From: an uncultured Saprospiraceae bacterium
GTDB taxonomy: Bacteria; Bacteroidota; Bacteroidia; Chitinophagales; Saprospiraceae
NCBI GenBank assembly: GCA_938015415.1
Contig: CALLPK010000032.1
Coordinates: forward strand, 1 to 59,272
Length of the DNA stretch: 59,272 bases
Direction of reading: 5' to 3'
In this document: piece by piece, positions 9,197-18,394 of the stretch
Layout of the letters: each line of letters starts with the position of its first letter
How positions within the stretch are numbered: the stretch's first letter is position 1
The notes under the pieces: generated by a model
Database searches by the model: none
Seen by the model: only the letters and a program-made list of their open reading frames with translations
Told to the model about the DNA's origin: nothing
Program-made: the position numbers and the translations under genes

Positions 9197-11302
9197 CTAT
9201 ATTTTGACAAAGTTAACAAAATATATTTCATTATTAAGCATAATTTTTAAAGTGAATAATCCTTTTGCTAAATTTCTGACGAAAACAAAATTATTTTCCA
9301 AAATTCCTTCTTGTACAACACTTCCTGGCGTCGTCAGGATCTGATAAGGCGCAGATGTAATAAATGGAAGATTAATCCGAAAATATTCTCGACACGGATT
9401 TGGAAAAATTTTAAGATTTCGCCCAGGATCCAGATTACGGGTCTCTACGTTGGGATCACCAGTCAAAAAAGGACTTCCCAGAGCAAGCATATCCAGTCTA
9501 GCTGGTATATTTTCACATAAAACGGGCCTTTCCCAAGTTCCCATATCTCCGTCGTAAATGATTCGTATTCCGCTCAGTGGGCAGTCCACCTGGGTGGTAG
9601 AATCCGGCAATTCCCGAACTACAAAAGTTAAATCAAGTTGCGTACAGTGACCAATTGTATCACAAGGTTCATAACCCCAGTTACCGGGTGCATCCCGGCC
9701 ATCCTGATGTCCATTATCGAAAATTAATCCTTTTTCCGAAGGTGAATAATCCGCAAAGTCCCACCGGTGAAAGCTAGATAATGGAGAGACGGTCAACGCC
9801 ATATTGGTCAACGTAAAATACGTTTCTGAATATTCGGGTAGAATAGCCTTGACAAAATTACCATTAGAATTTTTCCATAATAATGAATCGAGACTAATTT
9901 GAATCGTATCTCCAATTTGCAGGGGTTCCGTACTCGATGATGAACCCTGGCAGGCGAGTGGAATGGTCACTTCAGGGGGGGTAAGCCAGCAGTTGCTAGT
10001 AGTAGTATCTATAAAATTTATATTTTTATTATTGTAAATTAAATTGGTTTCGGAATACAGGTAGAAAGGTCGGAATTCAACGGTGGCTAAAGTAGCATTA
10101 AAAAGGTTGTCCGTAATTTCATTGGACTGGTCGTCGTTGTTAAATATTCCGATGCCGTGTTCTGCTACGTTTTCAAAACGATTATAGGCAACCCTCAGAT
10201 TTTGTACTTTTGCACTAAAGGTTAATCCCGCCTCACTATGCTGCATAAGGTCATTACCCACTTGGTTGGTATTAGAAAATTGATTATATAAAACGTTGGT
10301 AGGTCGGTCAAAGTCACTGCAGGAAAAATGGAGCACGGAACCGTTTAAATTCGTTCCCGTACAATTTTCAAAATTGGCACCACATAAAAATATATTTTCG
10401 TTGGGGATTTCTTCAAAATGGCAATTGTCAATAATCATGGAATTGGTCGTTGGAATGAGCAGGGTAGGGCTGACGCGCCAATCGTAATTGAGGTTGTATT
10501 TTTCCCGGTTGCCATGGAAGACCAGTTGCTCCAGTCGAATGCTGTCTACCGGAGTAGTCCTTGCCAGCATCATTGGAAAAAATAAACTGACCGAGTCACC
10601 AGGAAGCATTTGTTTTTGGATTCTACGACCAGAAAGAAAAATCGTGGTATCCCCACCCAATTGGAAATTGATGGCAGCAGTATAAGAAACAAATCCTGCC
10701 AGAGAATCAAAATTGACAGATCGGGCGATATTTATTTTATGTCTTTGTTTAAAACCGACATTATTTTCTACGTTGATACGGTTATCATTAATTTTTGCGG
10801 TATCGGTTAGCACGGTTACCGGAGGATCTATTCTTTTAAAACCACATTGGTCACAAGTTCCTAAGTAGGTATTATTAGTGAAAAGGTTTATGGAGCGATC
10901 AATCAGATAAAGCGAATCGATTTCTATTGTGTCTCCGCCCATCAGAGCGGCTGCGTACGCAGCACTATTGATAGCATCTGTTTCACTGGTGACGGTGGGC
11001 CCAATCAGAAAATCCGGAGCGACTCCTCCGATGGCCCAATAGCGGGGTGAAAAATTAGGACTGATTCTTTTCCAGCAACCGGTGTTTGCCAGGATGGTTG
11101 TTCCGTGATTTTCGGTTGTGCAGGTATCCCGCTCAAATAGACCGTGATAACGGGGATGACTGACAAATACGGTATCCGCTGCACCAGAATAAGTTTTCAA
11201 CTCAAAATAATTTTGTAGGGTATCTGCCACCTGGAATCCAAATGCCGGAGAGCTGACGAAGCATAATAAGGATAAGGATAGTAGTATGTATTTAAAAGGC
11301 AT
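9197..11302 (-). CDS. Secreted right-handed beta-helix protein with T9SS sorting domain
   Basis: A 701-residue exported protein. A signal peptide covers roughly residues 1-23 (hydrophobic LLSLSLLCFVSSPAFG). The middle (about 235-430) has parallel beta-helix features: repeated short N/F-rich turns such as IIDNCHFEEI, VAYNRFENVAEHGIGI and EITDNLFNATLATVEF, as in pectate-lyase-like folds. The last 75 residues are a type A T9SS sorting domain (KIFPNPCREYF ... LAKGLFTLKIML), so the protein should cross the outer membrane and be anchored or released. Substrate binding is unknown; a polysaccharide-lyase or structural role is possible. It lies between a sigma factor and its putative anti-sigma gene. 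Confidence 0.85.
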   Translation of the reverse strand: MPFKYILLSLSLLCFVSSPAFGFQVADTLQNYFELKTYSGAADTVFVSHPRYHGLFERDTCTTENHGTTILANTGCWKRISPNFSPRYWAIGGVAPDFLIGPTVTSETDAINSAAYAAALMGGDTIEIDSLYLIDRSINLFTNNTYLGTCDQCGFKRIDPPVTVLTDTAKINDNRINVENNVGFKQRHKINIARSVNFDSLAGFVSYTAAINFQLGGDTTIFLSGRRIQKQMLPGDSVSLFFPMMLARTTPVDSIRLEQLVFHGNREKYNLNYDWRVSPTLLIPTTNSMIIDNCHFEEIPNENIFLCGANFENCTGTNLNGSVLHFSCSDFDRPTNVLYNQFSNTNQVGNDLMQHSEAGLTFSAKVQNLRVAYNRFENVAEHGIGIFNNDDQSNEITDNLFNATLATVEFRPFYLYSETNLIYNNKNINFIDTTTSNCWLTPPEVTIPLACQGSSSSTEPLQIGDTIQISLDSLLWKNSNGNFVKAILPEYSETYFTLTNMALTVSPLSSFHRWDFADYSPSEKGLIFDNGHQDGRDAPGNWGYEPCDTIGHCTQLDLTFVVRELPDSTTQVDCPLSGIRIIYDGDMGTWERPVLCENIPARLDMLALGSPFLTGDPNVETRNLDPGRNLKIFPNPCREYFRINLPFITSAPYQILTTPGSVVQEGILENNFVFVRNLAKGLFTLKIMLNNEIYFVNFVKI

Positions 11303-11415
11303 ATTGAAATATTTTCTTGATAAAAAATTGCCCTTGCTTTACTCACTGATAATAATTTTCTGTCCCCTTTGGGCGGGGTAATTTACCAGGTAATTTTCTG
11401 GTAGAAGGGAAGAAA

Positions 11416-12024
11416 TCAAGCAGCCACCCGTTGTAGAATTATTTTACAGGGAATGGCAGAAGTGACCATTACCCGATGATTGATATGCAGTGGGATCGCT
11501 AAAAAATCACCAGGAGATAAATGGTGAACTTTATCACCGATAGTAATATCACAGGTTCCTTCTGCGATCAAAAATTTTTCGTGTTCGTCGGTGTGTGTTT
11601 CATCCGGAGCCCCATTTTTTAACCAGACGAGGGCCGTCAATTTTTCTGGTTCGTGGGCAATAAATTTAATAAACATTTCCTCAAATTCCTCAGGAGGAAC
11701 CATGTCCGGCCTTGTGAGCCATTCTTTATAATCTGCTAGCGTGGAGTGGTGGGTTAACACCGGAGGTGAAACGGGAATCTCTCCATTTTCTAATCTGGCG
11801 GTGTAGTCAATGGTTGCCATGATGATGTATTCCAGATCGCTAGGAGGAGGAGCGCTTATCCTTTCAGTATATTGAATCAGGGTTTTTTCGATTTTGTTTA
11901 AGTCTTTTTCTAATTCAGGGAATTGAAACAATGCTTTTTGAACGATCGAATTTTCCTCCTCGTTCAAATGTCCAAGGAGATAAAGTTCTAATAAACCAGA
12001 TTCTCTTATTTCAGATAGTGTCAT
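11416..12024 (-). CDS. Cupin-domain protein, putative ChrR-like anti-sigma factor
   Basis: Two-part protein of 202 residues. Residues 1-60 are helical (ESGLLELYLLGHLNEEENSIVQKAL), resembling the sigma-binding N-terminus of Bacteroidota anti-sigma proteins but without the zinc-binding HxxxCxxC. Residues 115-200 are a cupin beta-barrel (DETHTDEHEKFLIAEGTCDITIGD ... HHLSPGDFLAIPLHINHRV) with the His/Glu pattern that could hold a metal. ChrR of Rhodobacter combines an anti-sigma and a cupin domain in the same order and senses singlet oxygen. Partnering with the sigma factor at 8280-8825 is inference from proximity. Confidence 0.7.
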   Translation of the reverse strand: MTLSEIRESGLLELYLLGHLNEEENSIVQKALFQFPELEKDLNKIEKTLIQYTERISAPPPSDLEYIIMATIDYTARLENGEIPVSPPVLTHHSTLADYKEWLTRPDMVPPEEFEEMFIKFIAHEPEKLTALVWLKNGAPDETHTDEHEKFLIAEGTCDITIGDKVHHLSPGDFLAIPLHINHRVMVTSAIPCKIILQRVAA

Positions 12025-12046
12025 AATATCAAGGCTTGCTGCAAAG

Positions 12047-12086
12047 CAAAAAAAAGCATGGGCATCTAAGAAAAGATGCCCATGCT
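12047..12086 (-). terminator. Rho-independent terminator of the 1690-residue protein gene
   Basis: A perfect 13-bp stem (AGCATGGGCATCT pairing with AGATGCCCATGCT) with a 6-base loop. Read on the minus strand it is followed by eight T residues. It lies 28 bases after the stop of the large repeat gene and before the cupin gene, so it probably separates the two transcripts. Confidence 0.85.
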
Positions 12087-12114
12087 ATATTATATTATAT
12101 TAGAATATATAATT

Positions 12115-15100
12115 CTAGCGAACAGTCTTTATAAATCTTCCATTAAACGTAATGCCAGCTATGCGTACAAAATGTACACCAACGTTTAGGTCATTAACAT
12201 CCAAAGTTACGGTATTATTTCCTTTTTCAAGGCTTACTTCCTGTGCAAATTTCAAAGCACCTGTTACATCAAATATCTGAATCAGGGTATTTTGAGCGTC
12301 TACACTTGTAATATCCACGTTCAATAAATCATTTGCTGGTACTGGATACATCTTTCCAATCGTCATATTGTTCAGGCTGGTATTCTTTGATCTAATATCC
12401 GCTGGGATACCATTACCATTATCAACAATAGACGTGGTTGAGGATACAACTCCGGCCAGGTGAATCGCAGATGCACCCGGGAAAGCTTTGCTGTAAAGTG
12501 GCACAATGCTACTGGTTGCTCCCGGAAATTTAAAGCCAAGAATTTTTCCACCACCATTGGCACGTTCTGCCACAAAGATTCGGTTTAACTCACGATCGTA
12601 AGCCACATCTACTGGATTACCCAGTTGACTAGCAGGACCATCCACTCTGAGTTGTTCACTGGCACTTACATTACTGTCGATAGCCGCTTGCGTAAATTTC
12701 TTGATCACCACTAAGGCACCATCTGAGTCACTAGCTGCATCTCCAATATCGGTCATGATCATGATATCACGAGCTGCGTCGTAGGTAAGTCCGTGTGTTC
12801 GTACGATTCCGTCTACACTAGCTACCAATGGGGCAAGGATTTCGCCGGCAGGCTGGTTGAAAAAGTCATCATAAACTGCAATCTGGTTAGAATTATCCAC
12901 TATAGCATAAAGTGTACCCGCGTCAGCGTGAATTCCCCATAGGTTGAATCCAGTAGTTAAAATCTTGTCAAGCGTGATCTCCGTAGGAGAGATATCGTAA
13001 ATAACAAATGCGTTTTGATTACCATTGGCATCAGAGGCATCCTGCGCTACTACTAGCTTTCCGTCTGCTACGGTAATTTCTCGTCCGTTAGCAAAGTCAG
13101 AAGTAGAAGTAGCGGTCAACGTCGGATTAGTACTTACATTGCTGTACGCATTAATCACGTTGTCGGTACGGTTTAACTGATAGAGTACGTCCATATCCTG
13201 ATCGTAATAAATTCCATCTGCATCTGCGGCAACATTGGTAAACATCGTCATCGCTAACGAGTTGTCGTTAAGGATACTGAAAGCACCAATACTCATCTGT
13301 GTATTAGAGGATGCATAAAACAAGCTTTGTCCCATCTGTGGCATCACCCGGTTTACGGTCAAATTATTTGAAGATAACTCAAAACAATCATCACTCAACA
13401 TCGCACCGGAGAATAAATCGTCTCCCATCATGATGTTCAGATTTCCAGTATAAGAAAGGCCATATACATTACAAGCACCAACTCCGGCAGGATCAAAATC
13501 TACGGTATTCCCCGGAGGAATTCCCAGAATCATTCCCATATCATCCGTTACTACGTAGGTAAAAGAATATCCGTCGGCAGCATCAAAATCAGAATTGAAA
13601 GAAATAAAGTCAGCTTCTCCGTCCACAAAAATAGTAGTAGTAGTACCACCGTTTTCCAGACCAAGTGTCTGTCCTTCTACGAAATCACATAGACCGACTT
13701 CATTCGCACTTGGTAAGTGGATAGCCGAAGCACCAATAAAAATTTTGCTGTAAAAAGGAGCGATTCCTCCCGTAAATCTTGGGAATTTAAATCCTAAAAC
13801 CTTACCTCCACCGCTGGCTCTTTCTGCCACGTAGATCGCATTATTTGCTTTATCGTAAGCCACATCTACCGGGTTACCCAGTTGGCTGGAGCCACCACCT
13901 ACGCGAATCTGCTCGCTGGCGGAAATAGTTCCGTCGGCACCAGCAGTCATGAAGTCTTTGACAACTACCAAAGCACCATCAGCACTGCTACCTGCGCTAC
14001 CGATATCGGTTAAAATCAGTACATCATCTTCTGCATCGTAAGTAATTCCGTGCGTACGGATTAATCCGTCTACCGCAACCGTCATGGAAGGTGAAATAGC
14101 ACCTGCTGGCTGATTAAAGAAATTATTATAAACGGCTACCTGATTAGAATTGTCAACAATGGCAAACAAGTTAGCACCATTGGCATGGATTCCCCACAGA
14201 TTAATATTCGCATCATAAATTTTATCTAAAGTAATCGAAGTAGGAGAGACATCATAAATGATGAATCGATTCTGATTTCCGTTTCCGTCGGCAGCGTCTT
14301 GTGCTACGACTAATTTTCCGTCTACTACCGCGATCTCACGACCGTTTACAAAATCAGAAGAAGAAGTCGCCGTCAAGGTTGGGTTGGTGCTAACATCGCT
14401 ATAAGCGTTGATCACATTGTCGGTTCGGTTAAGCTGGTAAATAACATCTGCAGCATCATCGTAGTAAATACCATCTGCATCTTCGGCAGCATTGGCAAAC
14501 ATAGACATGGTGACCGTATTACCGGCCAATACATCGAATGCACCAATAACCATTTGATTATTAGAAGATACAAAGAAGCCAGCGGTAGGCATCTGTGGAG
14601 CAATTCGGTTAACGGTCAGGTTATTCGTTGATAATTGGAAACAATCATCACTTAACGGCGCACCGGAAAATAAATCGTCACCCACTTCAATGTTTAAAAT
14701 ACCAGTGTAAGAAACACCATAAACATTACAAGCACCGGTCCCTGCTGGTTCGAAGTTGACAGTTCCACCAGGAGGAATTCCTAAAATCACACCCATGTCA
14801 TCCGTCACTACGTAAGTGAAAAAATATCCATCTGCCACATTATAATCAGAGTCAAAAGAGATAAAATCATCTTCTCCATCAATAGTAATGGTCGTGGTAG
14901 TACCACCGGCAGCAAGCGCAAGGGTCTGTCCTTGTACGAAATCACAAAGGCTTACTTCGTTCGGATCTGGTAAATGAATGGCTGAGGCACCCGCAAAGAG
15001 CTTAACGTAGCTAGGAGCGATTCCTCCGGTGAATCTTGGGAATTTAAATCCTAAAACTTTTCCGCCACCATTGGCTCTTTCCGCTACGTAGATAGTATTC

Positions 15101-17187
15101 TGAGCTTTGTCGTAAGCCACATCTACCGGATTACCTAATTGGCTGGAAGCACCACCTACTCTGATCTGCTCACTAGCAGAAATATTGCTGTCGTTACCAG
15201 CCGTCATAAAGTCTTTGACGACGATTAAAGCACCATCTGTTGCGCTGGCAGCATCTCCGATATCGGTTAAAATCATTACATCGTCCTCCGCGTCGTAGGT
15301 AAGTCCGTGGGTACGAATCAATCCTTCCACCCCAATCGTCATAGAAGGTGAGATATCACCTGCTGGCTGGTTGAAGAAATTATTGAAGACCGCTACCTGG
15401 TTAGAATTATCTACGATGGCAAACAAGTTTCCACCATTTGCGTGAATTCCCCAAAGGTTAATCGCTGCATCGTAAATTTTATCTAAAGTGATCGAAGTAG
15501 GAGAGACATCATAAATGATGAATCGATTCTGATTTCCGTTTCCATCGGCAGCATCTTGCGCTACCACTAATTTTCCGTCTACAACGGCGATCTCACGACC
15601 ATTTACAAAATCAGAAGAAGAAGTCGCCGTCAAGGTTGGATTAGTACTGGCATCACTGTAGGCATTAATGACATTAGCAGTACGATTTAATTGATAAATC
15701 ACGTCGTTATCCTCATCGTAGTAAATACCATCTGCATCTTCGGCAGCATTGGCAAACATGGACATGGTCACTGAGTTGTCGGCCAAGATACCGAAAGATC
15801 CAATGGTCATTTGGGTATTAGAAGACACGAAAAAACGAGTATCCGGAGTAGTTGGTACAATACGGTTGACAACCAGATTGTTAGCTGATAATTCGAAACA
15901 ATCATCACTTAACGGCGCACCGGAGAATAAATCGTCCCCCATTTCGATGTTCAGCATTCCAGTATAAGAAAGGCCGTATACGTTACAAGCGCCGGTTCCG
16001 GCTGGCTCAAAGTTTACGGTATTTCCCGGAGGAATTCCCAGAATATTTCCTATATCATCTGTTACTACATAAGTAAAAGAAAAATCACCAGCAACAGGGT
16101 CTGCAGTGGAATTAAAGGAAATAAAATCGTCTTCTCCGTCGATAAAGATAGTTGTAGTCGTACCACCATTCGCTAGAGAAACAGTACCACCATCTACAAA
16201 ATCACAGATTTCTCCGCTTGGTGCACCACCTAAGTTTACCGCAGAAGCTCCGGCCATTGCAGATACGAAGCGAGGAACGATACTTCCATTAGCATTAGGT
16301 AATTTAAAACACATGAATTGACCACCATTGACTGCTCTTTCGGCAACGTAAACGCGATTCTGCGCTTTGTCGAAAGCGACGTCTACTGGATTTCCCAGTT
16401 GACTGGCAGGACCACCTACTCTGAATTGTTCACCGGCAGAAATAGTTCCATCTGCGCTGGCCGCAGCAAAGTTTCTTATAACGACTAAAGCACCATCCGT
16501 GGCACTACCTGCATCACCGATATCGGTTAGGATCATAATATCGTCGATGGGATCGTAAGTGATTCCGTGGGTACGTACCAGGTTTTCCACACTAACGGTG
16601 GAGCTTGGGCTAAGTGCACCCGCTGGCTGACTGAAGAAATCATTGAAAGTAGCAACCATATTAGAGTTATCTACTATCGCAAATAGGTTATTCCCGTCTG
16701 CGTGAATTCCCCAAAGGTTAATCATTACATTGTGGGTCTTGTCGAAGGTAAGGCTACCGTCATTTTCAATAGTATAAACTACTAAGGCGTTTTGCATACC
16801 ATTGTTATCACTCGCATCTTGCGCTACGACTAGTTTGTTACTAACTACGGCAATTTCTCTTCCATTAGAAAAATTAGAAGTAGAACTACTGCTAAAGGTA
16901 AAATTATCGACAACTGGGTTATAAACGTCAATCCTGTTATCGGTTCTGTTTAACTGGTAAAGTCTGTCATTACCTTGATCATAGTAGATACCATCAGCAT
17001 CAGCAGCTAACGGTCCAAGGTTGATTCGTTCAGCAACATCGTTTTCAATATTGAAGTAGCCGATTTGGTTCTGTAAGTTGGAGGAAACAAATAGATTTGC
17101 TCCGGGGTTTTGTGCTGAAAGGGAATTCCCGGTCAGCAGCATAAATAGACATAGAAATGTCCAATAGGATAAAAGTTGTAATTTCAT
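12115..17187 (-). CDS. Giant secreted four-propeller repeat protein with T9SS sorting domain
   Basis: A 1690-residue exported protein. A signal peptide (about 1-25) ends in NSLSAQ. Four propeller-like units of about 290 residues follow, at roughly 30-325, 453-745, 873-1165 and 1290-1585. Each begins with FVSSN.Q...G and contains ADGIYYD, YQLNRT, NGREI.V...LVVAQDA, NLWGIHA, VDNSN, RTHG.TYD, LTDIG and LGNPVDVA.D, like NHL/SMP-30-type blades. The first three are each followed by a beta-sandwich-like linker of about 120 residues starting CDFV and containing DGE.DFISF and GACNVYG.SYTG. The last 80 residues are a type A T9SS domain (KMYPVPANDLLNVDI ... LNVGVHFVRIAG). The function is unknown; adhesion or surface display is possible. 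Confidence 0.88.
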   Translation of the reverse strand: MKLQLLSYWTFLCLFMLLTGNSLSAQNPGANLFVSSNLQNQIGYFNIENDVAERINLGPLAADADGIYYDQGNDRLYQLNRTDNRIDVYNPVVDNFTFSSSSTSNFSNGREIAVVSNKLVVAQDASDNNGMQNALVVYTIENDGSLTFDKTHNVMINLWGIHADGNNLFAIVDNSNMVATFNDFFSQPAGALSPSSTVSVENLVRTHGITYDPIDDIMILTDIGDAGSATDGALVVIRNFAAASADGTISAGEQFRVGGPASQLGNPVDVAFDKAQNRVYVAERAVNGGQFMCFKLPNANGSIVPRFVSAMAGASAVNLGGAPSGEICDFVDGGTVSLANGGTTTTIFIDGEDDFISFNSTADPVAGDFSFTYVVTDDIGNILGIPPGNTVNFEPAGTGACNVYGLSYTGMLNIEMGDDLFSGAPLSDDCFELSANNLVVNRIVPTTPDTRFFVSSNTQMTIGSFGILADNSVTMSMFANAAEDADGIYYDEDNDVIYQLNRTANVINAYSDASTNPTLTATSSSDFVNGREIAVVDGKLVVAQDAADGNGNQNRFIIYDVSPTSITLDKIYDAAINLWGIHANGGNLFAIVDNSNQVAVFNNFFNQPAGDISPSMTIGVEGLIRTHGLTYDAEDDVMILTDIGDAASATDGALIVVKDFMTAGNDSNISASEQIRVGGASSQLGNPVDVAYDKAQNTIYVAERANGGGKVLGFKFPRFTGGIAPSYVKLFAGASAIHLPDPNEVSLCDFVQGQTLALAAGGTTTTITIDGEDDFISFDSDYNVADGYFFTYVVTDDMGVILGIPPGGTVNFEPAGTGACNVYGVSYTGILNIEVGDDLFSGAPLSDDCFQLSTNNLTVNRIAPQMPTAGFFVSSNNQMVIGAFDVLAGNTVTMSMFANAAEDADGIYYDDAADVIYQLNRTDNVINAYSDVSTNPTLTATSSSDFVNGREIAVVDGKLVVAQDAADGNGNQNRFIIYDVSPTSITLDKIYDANINLWGIHANGANLFAIVDNSNQVAVYNNFFNQPAGAISPSMTVAVDGLIRTHGITYDAEDDVLILTDIGSAGSSADGALVVVKDFMTAGADGTISASEQIRVGGGSSQLGNPVDVAYDKANNAIYVAERASGGGKVLGFKFPRFTGGIAPFYSKIFIGASAIHLPSANEVGLCDFVEGQTLGLENGGTTTTIFVDGEADFISFNSDFDAADGYSFTYVVTDDMGMILGIPPGNTVDFDPAGVGACNVYGLSYTGNLNIMMGDDLFSGAMLSDDCFELSSNNLTVNRVMPQMGQSLFYASSNTQMSIGAFSILNDNSLAMTMFTNVAADADGIYYDQDMDVLYQLNRTDNVINAYSNVSTNPTLTATSTSDFANGREITVADGKLVVAQDASDANGNQNAFVIYDISPTEITLDKILTTGFNLWGIHADAGTLYAIVDNSNQIAVYDDFFNQPAGEILAPLVASVDGIVRTHGLTYDAARDIMIMTDIGDAASDSDGALVVIKKFTQAAIDSNVSASEQLRVDGPASQLGNPVDVAYDRELNRIFVAERANGGGKILGFKFPGATSSIVPLYSKAFPGASAIHLAGVVSSTTSIVDNGNGIPADIRSKNTSLNNMTIGKMYPVPANDLLNVDITSVDAQNTLIQIFDVTGALKFAQEVSLEKGNNTVTLDVNDLNVGVHFVRIAGITFNGRFIKTVR
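12450..17090 (-). repeat. Long tandem repeat units inside the giant T9SS gene
   Basis: The propeller plus linker module repeats with a period of about 1257-1260 bp: the linker motif CDFV is encoded near 16200, 14941 and 13684. Units two and three share runs of complete DNA identity, for example 53 bases at 14234-14286 and 15491-15543. Unit one is the most diverged, and the fourth propeller has no linker and joins the sorting domain. Confidence 0.9.
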
Positions 17188-17424
17188 ATTCGAGGTAGTT
17201 TTGTTAAAATAAAATTGTATGAATTTGGTGTATAAATATTTATCTAAAGATATATACGTTAAAAATCGGTGAAGTGGATCATATTGTTAAAATAAAAATA
17301 CATTTTGCTGTAATACTTGGTTTTCAATAATTATTTCATTGGTCTTAACTGAACAATAGATTGGCTGATCCTTTAAAAAGAAGTAACTTTTTTTATTTAA
17401 ATAACTCCAAATCACTTTTCAATT

Positions 17425-17622
17425 ATGAAAAAATTAAATGCTACGTTCACGAAAGGTTTAATGGCCTTTATGTTACTTTTTATAAACACAATTTCTTATG
17501 CACAAATTGATATAGACATTGATTTGGGTAAGCAAGAGTGGTATGAGGATCCCAAGGTATGGATCGGTGTAGCTGTATTTCTGGTAATTCTGGTAATTAT
17601 TGCCCGGGTTGGTAAGAAATAA
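17425..17622 (+). CDS. Small protein with signal-like N-terminus and C-terminal membrane segment
   Basis: A 65-residue protein of unknown function. Residues 1-26 form a signal-peptide-like segment ending in SYAQ. A short acidic stretch (IDIDIDLGKQEW) follows, and residues 46-62 form a membrane helix (VWIGVAVFLVILVIIARV) with a basic end. It would leave only about 20 residues outside the membrane. It lies 56 bases before the DUF697-like gene and the two probably form one transcript ending at the terminator after 18206. Confidence 0.7.
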   Translation: MKKLNATFTKGLMAFMLLFINTISYAQIDIDIDLGKQEWYEDPKVWIGVAVFLVILVIIARVGKK

Positions 17623-17678
17623 TGATTTTGGAGAAGGTTAGGCAAATATTTTAAATACATTAATAAAATAAATCAAAT

Positions 17679-18206
17679 ATGGAAAGTACAGTTGTTGATG
17701 TAGCGCCTATTCAAAAGGCCGTCAATCGAAATCCTGAAATGGAAAATGAATCTAGAAAGATTATTAGAAAATATACTTTAATTGCCAGTGGAGCAGCATT
17801 ATTGCCTTACGATTTTGTAGACGTGATCAGTTGTACGGCTGCGCAGGCTTTGATGATTAAAGACCTTTGTGGATTATATGATGTTTCTTATTCTGATAGG
17901 CTGGCCAACGTGGCTTTCTGGTCCGCAACGGGTAGTGTGGCTACCAAGATAATTACGGCTGCGGTGGGAACGGTAATCAGCAACAGTGGCTTTAATGGTA
18001 TTGATTTGACCGGAGCGGCGGTTGCTGGAATTTACACTGCGACCGTAGGAGAATTTTATAAACTACACCTGCGCGATGGTGGTACGCTAGCAGATATCAA
18101 TATTTCTGATTTTGCGGATTATTTTATCGACGAAATTAAGCGGGGTGATTTGAGTATGGCTACTTTTACCAATCCCAGTGCTCTGATGAGTCATCTTAAT
18201 GTGTGA
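17679..18206 (+). CDS. DUF697/YcjF-like membrane-associated protein
   Basis: A 175-residue protein. The core KYTLIASGAALLPYDFVDVISCTAAQALMIKDLCGLYDV matches the pattern of the DUF697 domain (small helix, Pro, Asp, then a second helix with a conserved K-L-Y), which is often fused to or next to GTPases and sits in the inner membrane. Two later hydrophobic segments (about 85-105 and 112-130) are glycine- and alanine-rich. The C-terminal third (DFADYFIDEIKRGD) is soluble. No GTPase lies nearby. The domain call is by pattern recognition and would need a profile search. Confidence 0.6.
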   Translation: MESTVVDVAPIQKAVNRNPEMENESRKIIRKYTLIASGAALLPYDFVDVISCTAAQALMIKDLCGLYDVSYSDRLANVAFWSATGSVATKIITAAVGTVISNSGFNGIDLTGAAVAGIYTATVGEFYKLHLRDGGTLADINISDFADYFIDEIKRGDLSMATFTNPSALMSHLNV

Positions 18207-18253
18207 TCGTAAATTATTTATAACAACGTGGTATTAGACAAACCCTTAAAAAA

Positions 18254-18290
18254 GACCTCGAATCTCAGCATGAGATTTGGGGATTTTTTT
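18254..18290 (+). terminator. Terminator after the DUF697-like gene
   Basis: Stem AATCTCA / TGAGATT around a GCA loop, extended by weaker pairs and followed by seven T residues on the plus strand. It begins about 50 bases after the stop of the upstream gene. Confidence 0.75.
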
Positions 18291-18301
18291 GGTAACGCAA
18301 A

Positions 18302-18339
18302 CAAAAAAAAGAGCCATCTGCAGTCACAGAAGGCTCTTC
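18302..18339 (-). terminator. Terminator of the coiled-coil secreted protein gene
   Basis: Stem AAGAGCC / GGCTCTT with an inner CTG/CAG pair. On the minus strand it is followed by eight T residues. It lies 55 bases after the stop of the minus-strand gene and back to back with the plus-strand terminator. Confidence 0.75.
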
Positions 18340-18394
18340 AAGAAATCGATTAAAATAAATTAGTTTGTTAGTTCAGAAGAATGGAATTATTACA

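Noticed and set aside
12450-17090. Possible CRISPR or satellite DNA from strong repetition
   Set aside because: The repeat is an in-frame protein module of about 1.26 kb, not short repeats with spacers.
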